Below, one piece after another: positions 43,607 through 50,860 of a stretch of DNA of 64,000 nucleotides. The translations under genes were made by a program, and so were the position numbers. Where the stretch lies: contig CAZCZE010000041.1 of NCBI GenBank assembly GCA_964503125.1, positions 6,293 to 70,292 on the forward strand. Direction: 5' to 3'. Below the pieces are notes generated by a model. The model was not told the DNA's origin. It searched no databases and saw only the letters and a list, made by a program, of their open reading frames with translations. The first letter of the stretch is position 1, and each line of letters starts with the position of its first letter. Source of the stretch: FEN-1219 sp964503125 (GTDB lineage Bacteria > Pseudomonadota > Gammaproteobacteria > Steroidobacterales > Rariloculaceae).

Positions 43607-44533
43607 TCACGCGAGGCTGTCGAAGAACTCCTCCTGACGCCGCCGCAGGGCGGCGTCGGGCAGGCGCCCGAAGGCCGCGCCGAAGTTGTCGTTGACGTGC
43701 GCGACCTGGCGCGTGCCGGGAATCGCGCAGGTCACGCCCGGGTGGGACACGAGGTACTTCAGGAAGAACTGGCCCCAGCTCGTGCAGTCGAACTCGGCCG
43801 CAAAATCCGGCAGCTCGCGGCCTTCGACGACGTCGAAGATCGAGTTGCGCCCGCCGCCGAACGGCACATTGATCATGACCGCGATGCCGCGGTCGATGGC
43901 GGTCGGCAGCAAGCGCTCGGCGGCGAGCCGATCGCCGAGCGAGTAGTTGAACTGCACGATCTCGACGTCGTTGTCGCGCATGAAGCGCTCCATCTGGTCG
44001 AACTGATTGGGCGTCGAGATCGACGCGCCAATGTAGCGGAACTTATCCTGCTGCTGCCACTCGCGCAGCAGCGGTAGCTCCGTCTCGGCGTTGACGAGGT
44101 TGTGGACGAGCATCGCGTCGAGCTTGTCGGTCTTGAAGCGGTCGAGCGCGCTCTGGAAACCCTGCGCGCCGCGCACTTGGCCGCGGATGTCGGTCTTGCT
44201 CACGAGGAACAGCCGGTCGCGAATACCTAAGCCTTGCGCGAGGTCGCCGATGACGGCTTCGGAAGTGCCGTAGACCATCGCCGAGTCCATGACCTTGCCG
44301 CCGAGCTCGACGAATCGCGCCATCGTGGCGCGCAGCGGCGCGCGCTCTTCCTCGCTCGTGCCGACGCCGTAGCGGTTCGTGCCGATGCCGATCGGCGGAA
44401 TGAGCTCGCCGCTCGCCGGAATGGGTTTCTGAATGAGCTCGCCGGACTGCGCGAACGCGGCGCCCGGGCCGAACGCGGCCGCGGCCGAAAGCACTGCGCC
44501 AGCCTCGAGGGCCTGTCGTCTCGTCATCGTCAT
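43607..44533 (-). CDS. Exported aldo/keto reductase (catalytic residues intact)
   Basis: 308 residues with a Tat-like leader (TRRQALEAGAVLSAAAAFG). AKR tetrad is present: Asp in VMDSAM, Tyr in MVYGTSE, Lys in LVSKTD and His in MLVHNL. The barrel continues FRYIGASIS, VEIVQFNYSLGD and PGVTCAIPGTRQVAHV. It is a paralogue of the 34641 protein, which has lost three of the four. NAD(P)H-dependent reduction of small carbonyls is expected, though a Tat-exported AKR needs a folded cofactor-bound state. An alternative ATG lies at 44527. Confidence 0.85.
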   Translation of the reverse strand: MTMTRRQALEAGAVLSAAAAFGPGAAFAQSGELIQKPIPASGELIPPIGIGTNRYGVGTSEEERAPLRATMARFVELGGKVMDSAMVYGTSEAVIGDLAQGLGIRDRLFLVSKTDIRGQVRGAQGFQSALDRFKTDKLDAMLVHNLVNAETELPLLREWQQQDKFRYIGASISTPNQFDQMERFMRDNDVEIVQFNYSLGDRLAAERLLPTAIDRGIAVMINVPFGGGRNSIFDVVEGRELPDFAAEFDCTSWGQFFLKYLVSHPGVTCAIPGTRQVAHVNDNFGAAFGRLPDAALRRRQEEFFDSLA

Positions 44534-44804
44534 CGTCGGAATTTCCCCGTTTGAGTGAGAGCTCGAGGCAGCCTACGGGGCGCCGGGACGACGTGGCAAC
44601 CGCGGTATCTCAAGATTCGCCGAGCGATGTTTTCACCAAGATTTATCGAACTGCGCCACGGCTTGACGAAACGCCCCAGAGCCGCGCGGCGCCGGCCGTG
44701 CCTACGGCGCAGCAATTTCGCCCCTTACGGGCGGGGCGGCAATCTGGCACGGTAGCTGCATTGACTTCGGCCGTTCGATCCACTGGGGAGGGGACAGCGA
44801 AGAC

Positions 44805-45137
44805 ATGAACACCGTAGCCACGAGCGTCGAGGCGGACCGCACCTTCACGCTTGCCTCGTACGTGCTGCACCTCATCGGCGCCGTCGCCGGCATCACGAGC
44901 ATCATCGGTCTGATCCTGAACTATTTGAAGCGCGGCACCTCGGGCGAAGTGCTCGACAGCCACCACAGCTGGATGATCCGCTCGTTCTGGTGGGCGATCC
45001 TCTGGGGCGTCATCGGCCTCATCACGATCTTCATCGTGATCGGCTGGTTCATCCTGCTCATCGTGTGGATCTGGTACATCTACCGCCACGTGCGCGGCCT
45101 CATCGCTTTGGCGAATGGCGAGCCGATGCCGCTCTGA
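44805..45137 (+). CDS. Small membrane protein, DUF4870-like
   Basis: 110 residues. Three hydrophobic helices: YVLHLIGAVAGITSIIGLIL, SFWWAILWGVIGLITIFIVIGWF, LLIVWIWYIYRHVRGL. The layout, with HHSWMIRSF between helix one and two, matches the DUF4870/TM2-neighbour group of small bacterial membrane proteins. GGAGGGG precedes the ATG. Function unknown. The SnoaL-type gene follows 63 bp later. Confidence 0.75.
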   Translation: MNTVATSVEADRTFTLASYVLHLIGAVAGITSIIGLILNYLKRGTSGEVLDSHHSWMIRSFWWAILWGVIGLITIFIVIGWFILLIVWIWYIYRHVRGLIALANGEPMPL

Positions 45138-45200
45138 CACGCCGCGGCGTATAGTTCTCGTCGGCGGATGACCCACTCTGCAAACGGGGGATTGGCACGC

Positions 45201-45791
45201 ATGACGAGAATTCGAACGGCTTGGCGCATAGCGCTTTGCGTCGCACCGGCGACGTGGACGACGGCGGTATTGGCGGACGACGCGAATTACGCGGCCGACC
45301 GCGCACAGATCGAGGACTTGCAGGCGCGTTATTTGTTCGCGCTCGACTTCCGCGACGCGGAAGCCTACGCCGCGACCTTCGCCGAGGACGGCGTGCTCGA
45401 TTACGGCGCCGGCAAGATCGTCGGCCGCAAAGCGATCGCCGAGATGGTCGCGGCCTTAAGCGCCGGCGCAGAACGCCAACGCACGGCCGACACGTCGGGC
45501 CTGCGCCCGGCCGCGGGCCGTCACAACATCTCGAACATCGTGGTCGAGATCGACGGCAACCGCGCCCGCGGCACGGCCTATTGGTTCCACATGGGCAATG
45601 CGAACGCCGAGCGCGCCGCACAGCTCAACTCGTTCGGCCACTACGAGGACGAGCTCGTGAAGGTCGACGGGCGGTGGCTGTTCAGCCTGCGCAAGATCTA
45701 CAACGAGCAAGTGGCCGAGTGGGTCGCGGGCTTCGAGAACCCCGTCGAGCACCCCGGCGAAGGCCCGAAGCTCCGCGCGCCGCGGCAGTAG
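45201..45791 (+). CDS. SnoaL/NTF2-like exported protein
   Basis: 196 residues from ATG 45201 (GGGGGA 9 nt upstream); ATG 45168 is less likely. Signal peptide 1-24 (WTTAVLA). NTF2-fold pattern IEDLQARYLFALDFRDAEAYAATFAEDGVLDYG followed by GRKAIAEM and WFHMGNANAERA. Such folds host small-molecule lyases, isomerases or plain binding. The stop codon lies in a hairpin with a T-run that likely terminates transcription. Confidence 0.8.
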   Translation: MTRIRTAWRIALCVAPATWTTAVLADDANYAADRAQIEDLQARYLFALDFRDAEAYAATFAEDGVLDYGAGKIVGRKAIAEMVAALSAGAERQRTADTSGLRPAAGRHNISNIVVEIDGNRARGTAYWFHMGNANAERAAQLNSFGHYEDELVKVDGRWLFSLRKIYNEQVAEWVAGFENPVEHPGEGPKLRAPRQ

Positions 45792-45805
45792 TCGCGGGGT
45801 TTTTT
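45780..45805 (+). terminator. Intrinsic terminator of the SnoaL-type gene
   Basis: CCGCG (45780-45784) pairs with CGCGG (45793-45797) across an 8-nt loop that contains the TAG stop, and six Ts follow at 45800-45805. The stem is short, so efficiency may be modest. Confidence 0.5.
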
Positions 45806-46002
45806 GGCGCCGCGTGCCGCGGCGCTGGCGGGCGCGGGTCCCGCTTCGCTGCCGCTCACAGCGGTGTTAGCCGCGCCGAGCGTTGGCCCGTTCCGCGCTC
45901 CCCATCTCGCGAGAGGGGTATACGAACAGACCCGCTCGCGCGGGGTCGGCGGTTGGGGCGCGGGGTTCGGCGTTCGGCCGGCGGCTCGCACAGCGCGACC
46001 CT

Positions 46003-46030
46003 GCCGGGCCGCCGAGGGCAGCGGCCCGGC
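46003..46030. repeat. Perfect 10-bp inverted repeat between convergent genes
   Basis: GCCGGGCCGC (46003-46012) and GCGGCCCGGC (46021-46030) are perfect complements across an 8-nt loop, 20 bp downstream of the stop of the 46050 gene and between two convergent genes. No T-run on either strand. It can fold very stably and may be a factor-dependent terminator or mRNA 3' stabiliser. Confidence 0.45.
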
Positions 46031-46049
46031 AATGGCTAAGCGAGAAGAC

Positions 46050-46646
46050 TTAGCGGCCGGTCGGGCACGGCATCGGCGAGGGCGGCGGAGCCACCGTTGC
46101 CGGGTCCCAGTGCTCGTCGGCTTTGCCGTCGACGAAGCGCCAGGTGTCGAACCACGTCGTCGAGTAGCACTGGCCGGGCCTGCGCGGGTCCGCGTAGTTG
46201 CGCGGCCAGATCACGGTCACGAGGTCGTCCTCCGCGGTCACGGCGACGATTTCCGTCGTGAGCCGATCGCACTGAGCCGTGCGCTGTACTTGCATCACTT
46301 GCGTGAAGAAGAACACCACGCCTTCGCGGCCGGAATTGGCGTTGGGGTTGTGCTGGATGTAGCGGTCCGTGAGCCACTCGGCGGAGCGATCCCATTGGCC
46401 ACACTGCAAGAGCTCGCGCATGATGCGCAGCGTCGCTTGCTTGTTGCGGTGCAATACCGGATCCGTATCGCTGAACAGCGACTCGGGATCCGCGACACCG
46501 ACGACAGGCGCGCTTATGGGCACGGGTGCTGCACCGGCGGCCGGTGCTGCCGGTGCTGCCGGCGTCGTCGGTGCGCTGTCGCAGGCCGCGAGCAGGACCG
46601 CGCTCGACAGTACCGCCAAGCCCAACACGCTCATTCTTGCTTTCAT
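46050..46646 (-). CDS. Lipoprotein with NTF2/SnoaL-like domain
   Basis: 198 residues. Lipobox LLAAC at 18-22, followed by a low-complexity Ala/Pro linker and then the NTF2-like fold: LRIMRELLQCGQWDRSAEWLTDRYIQHNP, GREGVVFFFTQ, TVIWPRNYADP and YSTTWFDTWRFVDGKADEHWDP. Envelope protein by lipobox. Four Cys in the mature part could bond. It lies 89 bp downstream of the DUF6644 gene on the same strand. Confidence 0.8.
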   Translation of the reverse strand: MKARMSVLGLAVLSSAVLLAACDSAPTTPAAPAAPAAGAAPVPISAPVVGVADPESLFSDTDPVLHRNKQATLRIMRELLQCGQWDRSAEWLTDRYIQHNPNANSGREGVVFFFTQVMQVQRTAQCDRLTTEIVAVTAEDDLVTVIWPRNYADPRRPGQCYSTTWFDTWRFVDGKADEHWDPATVAPPPSPMPCPTGR

Positions 46647-46734
46647 GGGGGAGCCCCTCAGTTGTTTTCGTCGGAGGAATGATCGGCGGTTACTGACTCG
46701 CGAGTCAATAATCGTCTACGCCTTGGGGCCGCCC

Positions 46735-47271
46735 CTACTCGAAGTCGAACTGCACGTCGTCGGGGATCGTGAAGTCGTAGCCCTTCGTGAAGCCGATCCA
46801 GCGGCCGAGGAAGATCACGCCGATCCAGAAAACGATCGACAGCGCGGCGGCTGCGCGCGCGGCCGGCGGCGGCAACACGCCTTGGTCCCATTTCGCGACG
46901 GACTTCGCCGTCACGTACTCGAATACGAGCATGTTGATGCCGGCCAGCACGATCACGCCCATCTTGAGCCAGAACGCCGTGTTGCGGTAATACGTGACCG
47001 CGTTGACCATGAGCAGCAGCACGCCGGTGATCACCGCAACGCCGAACGTAATCCACGTCCATTGCAGGAGCTCGTGGTGCAACTTGCCGAACGAGCGCTG
47101 CACGTTGGGGTAGCCGAGCAACCGCAGATCGACGAGCGCGATGGTGCCGAACACGGTCGCGATGGCCATCACGTGAACGGCTTCGACGATGGGCATGGCC
47201 TTGAGCGACGTCCGTAAGTACTCGCTCAGGGCGGAGTTCTGCATGAGCTCGAAGACGGCGCTGAGATCCAC
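46735..47271 (-). CDS. DUF6644-like integral membrane protein (second copy)
   Basis: 178 residues, five predicted helices. Features shared with the next gene upstream (47298): an N-terminal region with MPIVEAVHVMAIATVFGTIALVDLRLLGY, WTWITFGVAVITGVLLLMVN, and FWLKMGVIVLAGINML. The conserved His in EAVHVM and another in KLHHELLQW might bind haem, as in cytochrome-b-like small membrane proteins, which is inference. Belongs to the run 49776 to 46735. Confidence 0.75.
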   Translation of the reverse strand: MDLSAVFELMQNSALSEYLRTSLKAMPIVEAVHVMAIATVFGTIALVDLRLLGYPNVQRSFGKLHHELLQWTWITFGVAVITGVLLLMVNAVTYYRNTAFWLKMGVIVLAGINMLVFEYVTAKSVAKWDQGVLPPPAARAAAALSIVFWIGVIFLGRWIGFTKGYDFTIPDDVQFDFE

Positions 47272-47297
47272 GGAGCTCCCTTATTCGTCTCGTGCGT

Positions 47298-47804
47298 TCA
47301 ACCGAGGTGCCACGAGCCCCAGACCTCGACGTCGTACGCGATCGCGCGGCCCAGAAAGATGATGAACAGCCACATCGCGACCGTGGCCACGGCCACTGCG
47401 CGCGCTCGGCCCGAGTACACGTCGCCGCCGGCTGCGGCCGCGGCGCGCACGGTGCGGCCGAAGATCACCGCGCTCACGACGCCGACGACGATCAATACCA
47501 TCTTGATCCAGAACGACAGCGCGTGCGCCTCGCGCGCGGGCTCGCCGAGGCTGAGCACGAGCCCGGTGACGAACATCACACAGAGCGCGGCCCAGAACCA
47601 CGGCGCAAACCGCCCGTAGATCTCGGCGAGCGGCTCGTCGGCGCGCATGCGGCCGAGCACGCGCAGCGCGATCACGAGCACGATCGTGAACACCACGCCG
47701 ATCATGAGAATGTGGATCGACTGAAGCAGCGGCGTGAGCCACAGCCTCGACTGGATCGCGACGCTCAGAGGAGTGGTGCCGAGCCACTCCGCGAATTCGA
47801 ACAC
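47298..47804 (-). CDS. DUF6644-like integral membrane protein (first copy)
   Basis: 168 residues, five predicted helices. SIHILMIGVVFTIVLVIALRVLG corresponds to the VHVM segment of the 46735 protein, and LSFWIKMVLIVVGVVSAVIFG to its FWLKMG helix. Tandem duplication 26 bp apart. Ends at a His-containing tail (EVWGSWHLG). Function unknown. DUF6152 gene precedes it by 15 bp, so the genes are probably co-transcribed. Confidence 0.75.
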   Translation of the reverse strand: MFEFAEWLGTTPLSVAIQSRLWLTPLLQSIHILMIGVVFTIVLVIALRVLGRMRADEPLAEIYGRFAPWFWAALCVMFVTGLVLSLGEPAREAHALSFWIKMVLIVVGVVSAVIFGRTVRAAAAAGGDVYSGRARAVAVATVAMWLFIIFLGRAIAYDVEVWGSWHLG

Positions 47805-47819
47805 GCCCGGCCGTTCCGC

Positions 47820-48302
47820 TCAGTTCTGAGTGAGACGCGGCACTCCGTCGTCGCCGCCGATCTGGATGCGACCCTCGACCGAGTCACAGTGCTTGCCGGC
47901 TGCCGGCGGCGTCTTGGCCGGGCACTTGAACAACGCGCCTTCGCGCGCGCCCGCGGGGTCACCGCTACGCAGCGGGTGCAGCGAGACCGTGAAGATCGTC
48001 CCGGCCGGGAACGCGCTCACCGAGATGCCGCCCTGCGCCGACGCGGCCGAGCCGGCCATCTCGACGGCCCAGACGATGGGCTTGCCGTCGGCTCCACGTT
48101 CGACGTTCTTGCGCTCCTCGTTCATGGGCGCGAAGAAGATCTGCAGGTGGTTGGCGTCGGGATTGACGCGCGTGACCACGCCCGTGAAGGTCTTGGTCAC
48201 GCTCGCATCGAAAATCGAAAACGAGTGGTGCGCGTAGACGGGCACGGCGATCGCGGCCGTGAACGTGGCGGCCAAAAGGCCGACGGTGCGCTTGTTGTTC
48301 AT
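47820..48302 (-). CDS. DUF6152-like exported protein
   Basis: 160 residues from ATG 48302, chosen because the signal peptide (MNNKRTVGLLAATFTAAIAVPVYA) starts there. Mature start HHSFSIFDASVTKTFTGVVTRVNPDANHLQIFF is the DUF6152 hallmark: an OB-like beta domain after an HHS N-terminus, which could ligate copper or another metal through the first His pair (inference). Two Cys near the end. It is placed between the family-C gene and the two DUF6644 genes. Confidence 0.8.
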   Translation of the reverse strand: MNNKRTVGLLAATFTAAIAVPVYAHHSFSIFDASVTKTFTGVVTRVNPDANHLQIFFAPMNEERKNVERGADGKPIVWAVEMAGSAASAQGGISVSAFPAGTIFTVSLHPLRSGDPAGAREGALFKCPAKTPPAAGKHCDSVEGRIQIGGDDGVPRLTQN

Positions 48303-48354
48303 AATCTCGAGACTCCTCTGTCTCATATTAGCCGTAAGTCTATCCGGGAATAGC

Positions 48355-49776
48355 TTAATCGAAGCTGAAGATATCCTCCGCTTCGGGCTTCTCCATGCCT
48401 TGTTCCCAGTACTTTTCCCAGATATGGGCCCAGGGGCGGCCGTACATGTCGGGTACCTCGTATTCGAAGACCGTGCCCGGCGCAACGGGCGTCGACCGGC
48501 CGTCGATCGGGAAAATCGTCTGCACGCAGTCGATGAAGACGTACGGGTCGCCCTGCTCGAAACCCGTGGTCTTGACGTAGTTGCGAACGATGCGCACCGG
48601 CTCGACGAGCGCCTCGGGGTCGTAAAGGACGGCTTCGTGGTTGAGCCCCAAAAACTTGCCGGTCGCGTCGCGGTTCGGGGTGTAGATCTCGATGGTCTGC
48701 ATCTTGCTCGAGTACTCGAACGCGCCGTGCACGGTCCAGCCCTGGATGTTCGACGTCCAGGTGATCATGGCGTCGCCGTCCCAGAAGCCGATGGTCTCGC
48801 CGTACCAGCGCGGCACGTCCGCTCCCAAGCGCGGCACGTTGCCGTCGAGCTTGAACTCGCGGCCGACGTGGACCGTGGTGATGAAGTTGCGCGCCACGCC
48901 CGTGACGATCTGCACGACCGACGGCGCGGCGATGACGTGCCATTCCCAGACGGCGAACTCGTGCCAGCGCCGCATGAAGCCCTCGGGCCAGCAGTACTGC
49001 GACGGCCACTGCGGCGCGTTCGTGTTCGACTGGTGGTACGCCTCCTGCACCATGCGTGTCTGGTACTCGGGCGTCAGCAGCGACAGGATCGTCGGCATCT
49101 GGTTGTGCCGCATGCGATACCAGTAGGACTGCGGGTTCGTGCCCTTGTCGCGCCCCGTCCAATCCGCGAGGGCGTCGGGCGTGTTGCCGGGATGCGCGTA
49201 GCGGCCGGTCCAGTCCGCGAGCTGCTCCGTGCTCGGGCTCTTGGTCGGCCCGCCGCGCTGTTTCGTCTCGGCGAGCAGCGCCTCGTAATGCGCTTGCGCC
49301 GTCTTGAACGGATACGGGGTCACGATGGCTTCGCGCGGGTAGTCGCGGTCGCAATGGCCCCAGGCGCCCGTGGCCGGCGGGTTGTCGCCCGCGACGCCGA
49401 CGCCGTTCGCGCCGCGCATCTCCTCGAGCGCGACGGGGCTGTTGCAGCGGAAGTAGCGCTGGTCGGTCCAGAGGTCGCGGTCCTTGTAGAAGTCTTTCGA
49501 CGTGAACAGGTCGACGGGCAGCGGCTCGACGCCGGGCGGCGCGGCGCCGTTACGGGCCGAGCCCACGAAATTGGCCTCGTTGCGAATCGGGCCGTTCGGC
49601 CCGAACTGGAAGGGGATGCTGGCTCCCGTGATCTCGCGGTCGCGGAGGTCGTCGACGAGCGGCCAGCCGCGGCCGACGCTCTTGAAGCCGGTTTCTGCGA
49701 TCTGTTGGCCGCTCACTGCGCCCGCGACGAGGGCCACGGCAACGAACACGGACGCTTGACGGACGATGGGCTTCAT
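48355..49776 (-). CDS. Exported protein of unknown function, family with 21503 and 25054 (copy C)
   Basis: 473 residues with signal peptide 1-23 (LVAGAVSGQ). All family blocks: QRYFRCNSPVALEEM, PREAIVTPYPFKTAQ, QMPTILSLLTPEYQT, QYCWPEGFMRRWHEF, PRWYGETIGFWDGDAMITWTSNIQGW and ending AEDIFSFD. Relative to copy B it has a small repeat insertion (TGRYAHPGNTPDALADWTGRD). It heads a run with DUF6152 and two DUF6644 genes (52 bp, then 15 and 26 bp), giving a second, different context from copy A. Confidence 0.75.
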   Translation of the reverse strand: MKPIVRQASVFVAVALVAGAVSGQQIAETGFKSVGRGWPLVDDLRDREITGASIPFQFGPNGPIRNEANFVGSARNGAAPPGVEPLPVDLFTSKDFYKDRDLWTDQRYFRCNSPVALEEMRGANGVGVAGDNPPATGAWGHCDRDYPREAIVTPYPFKTAQAHYEALLAETKQRGGPTKSPSTEQLADWTGRYAHPGNTPDALADWTGRDKGTNPQSYWYRMRHNQMPTILSLLTPEYQTRMVQEAYHQSNTNAPQWPSQYCWPEGFMRRWHEFAVWEWHVIAAPSVVQIVTGVARNFITTVHVGREFKLDGNVPRLGADVPRWYGETIGFWDGDAMITWTSNIQGWTVHGAFEYSSKMQTIEIYTPNRDATGKFLGLNHEAVLYDPEALVEPVRIVRNYVKTTGFEQGDPYVFIDCVQTIFPIDGRSTPVAPGTVFEYEVPDMYGRPWAHIWEKYWEQGMEKPEAEDIFSFD

Positions 49777-49923
49777 TCTTCCCCCGGACGGTGTCGCATG
49801 ATTTTAATTGGAAAGGACCCTTACACGCGAGTTGAGGCGACTTAAGAATCCCTTGCGGTATTCCGCAGGTTGTGGAGGGTTCTGTAAAGTGTTACCCGCC
49901 CTCGCCAAACAACCGGGATCGCC

Positions 49924-50860
49924 ATGAACCACGCTCGCTCATTGCTGGGTCTATGCGCCTCGACCGCCACGGCCATAGCCGCCACGCTGGTGCTGACACT
50001 GCCCGCCGGAATCGGCGCGGCGCAGAGCACGGAAGACAGGATCGTCGTCTCCGGCGCCTCGGGGAACTTGGGCGGCCTCACGGTCGACGAGCTGCTCGCG
50101 CGCGGCGTGCCCGCCAGTCGGCTGATCCTCGTGAGCCGCACGCCCGAGGAGCTGAAAAAGTACGCGGATCAAGGCGCGAGCGTGCGCTTCGGCGACTTCA
50201 CTAAGCCTTCGTCGCTGCCGGCCGCGTACGCGGGCGGCACGCGCATGCTGCTCATCAGCGTCGGCGGCTCGGGCGACGTCACGGCCACGGCGCTCCTCAC
50301 GCGCGCCATCGACGCGGCCAAGGCCGCCGGTGTCGAGCACATCGCCTATACGTCGTACGTCGGCCTCACGCGCGGCGACACGGCGGGGCGCGCAGCGGAT
50401 CATCTGGAAACGGAGAACGCTTTGAAGGCGAGCGGCGTGGCCTGGACGATGCTGCGCAACTCGATCTACATGCACGGACAAATCGCGCAGGCCGCGCGCA
50501 TGGTCCGACGGCCGCGCCGTGATCCCGCCCAACGAAAGCCCGATCGGCTACATCGCGCGCGAAGACTGCGCGCGCGCGGCCGCCGCCGTGCTCACGACGC
50601 CGGGCCACGAAGGCAAGGCCTACGACATCACGGGGCCCGAGCTGCTCGGCGTTCGCGACGTGGCGGCCGTCGCGTCGGCCGTCACGGGCAAGCCGATCGA
50701 GGTCGTGCAAGGCGGCGCCGAGACGCGGCCCGGCTTCGGCCGCCCCGCGATGGCGTTCACGACCACGCACTTCGAAGAGCTCACGGGCGTAAAGCCGACG
50801 AGCCTACGCGCGCTGTTCGAGGCGAACAGGACCGCGCTGCTGACGCCTCCCGCGCGCTAG
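49924..50860 (+). pseudogene. NmrA/SDR-type NAD(P)-binding protein with frameshift
   Basis: An intact gene would encode about 310 residues: signal-like leader, VVSGASGNLGG nucleotide loop, then MLLISVGG and ADHLETENALKASGVAWTMLRNSIYMHGQIAQAARMV. At about 50503-50506 the frame shifts; the rest (DGRAVIPPNESPIGYIAREDCARAAAAVLTTPGHEGKAYDITGPE) continues in another frame to 50860. Two bases are probably missing after GTC. The halves are clean, so the break is recent or an assembly error. NmrA-like proteins bind NAD(P) and act as reductases or redox sensors. The 3' end overlaps the convergent permease by 4 nt. Confidence 0.78.
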
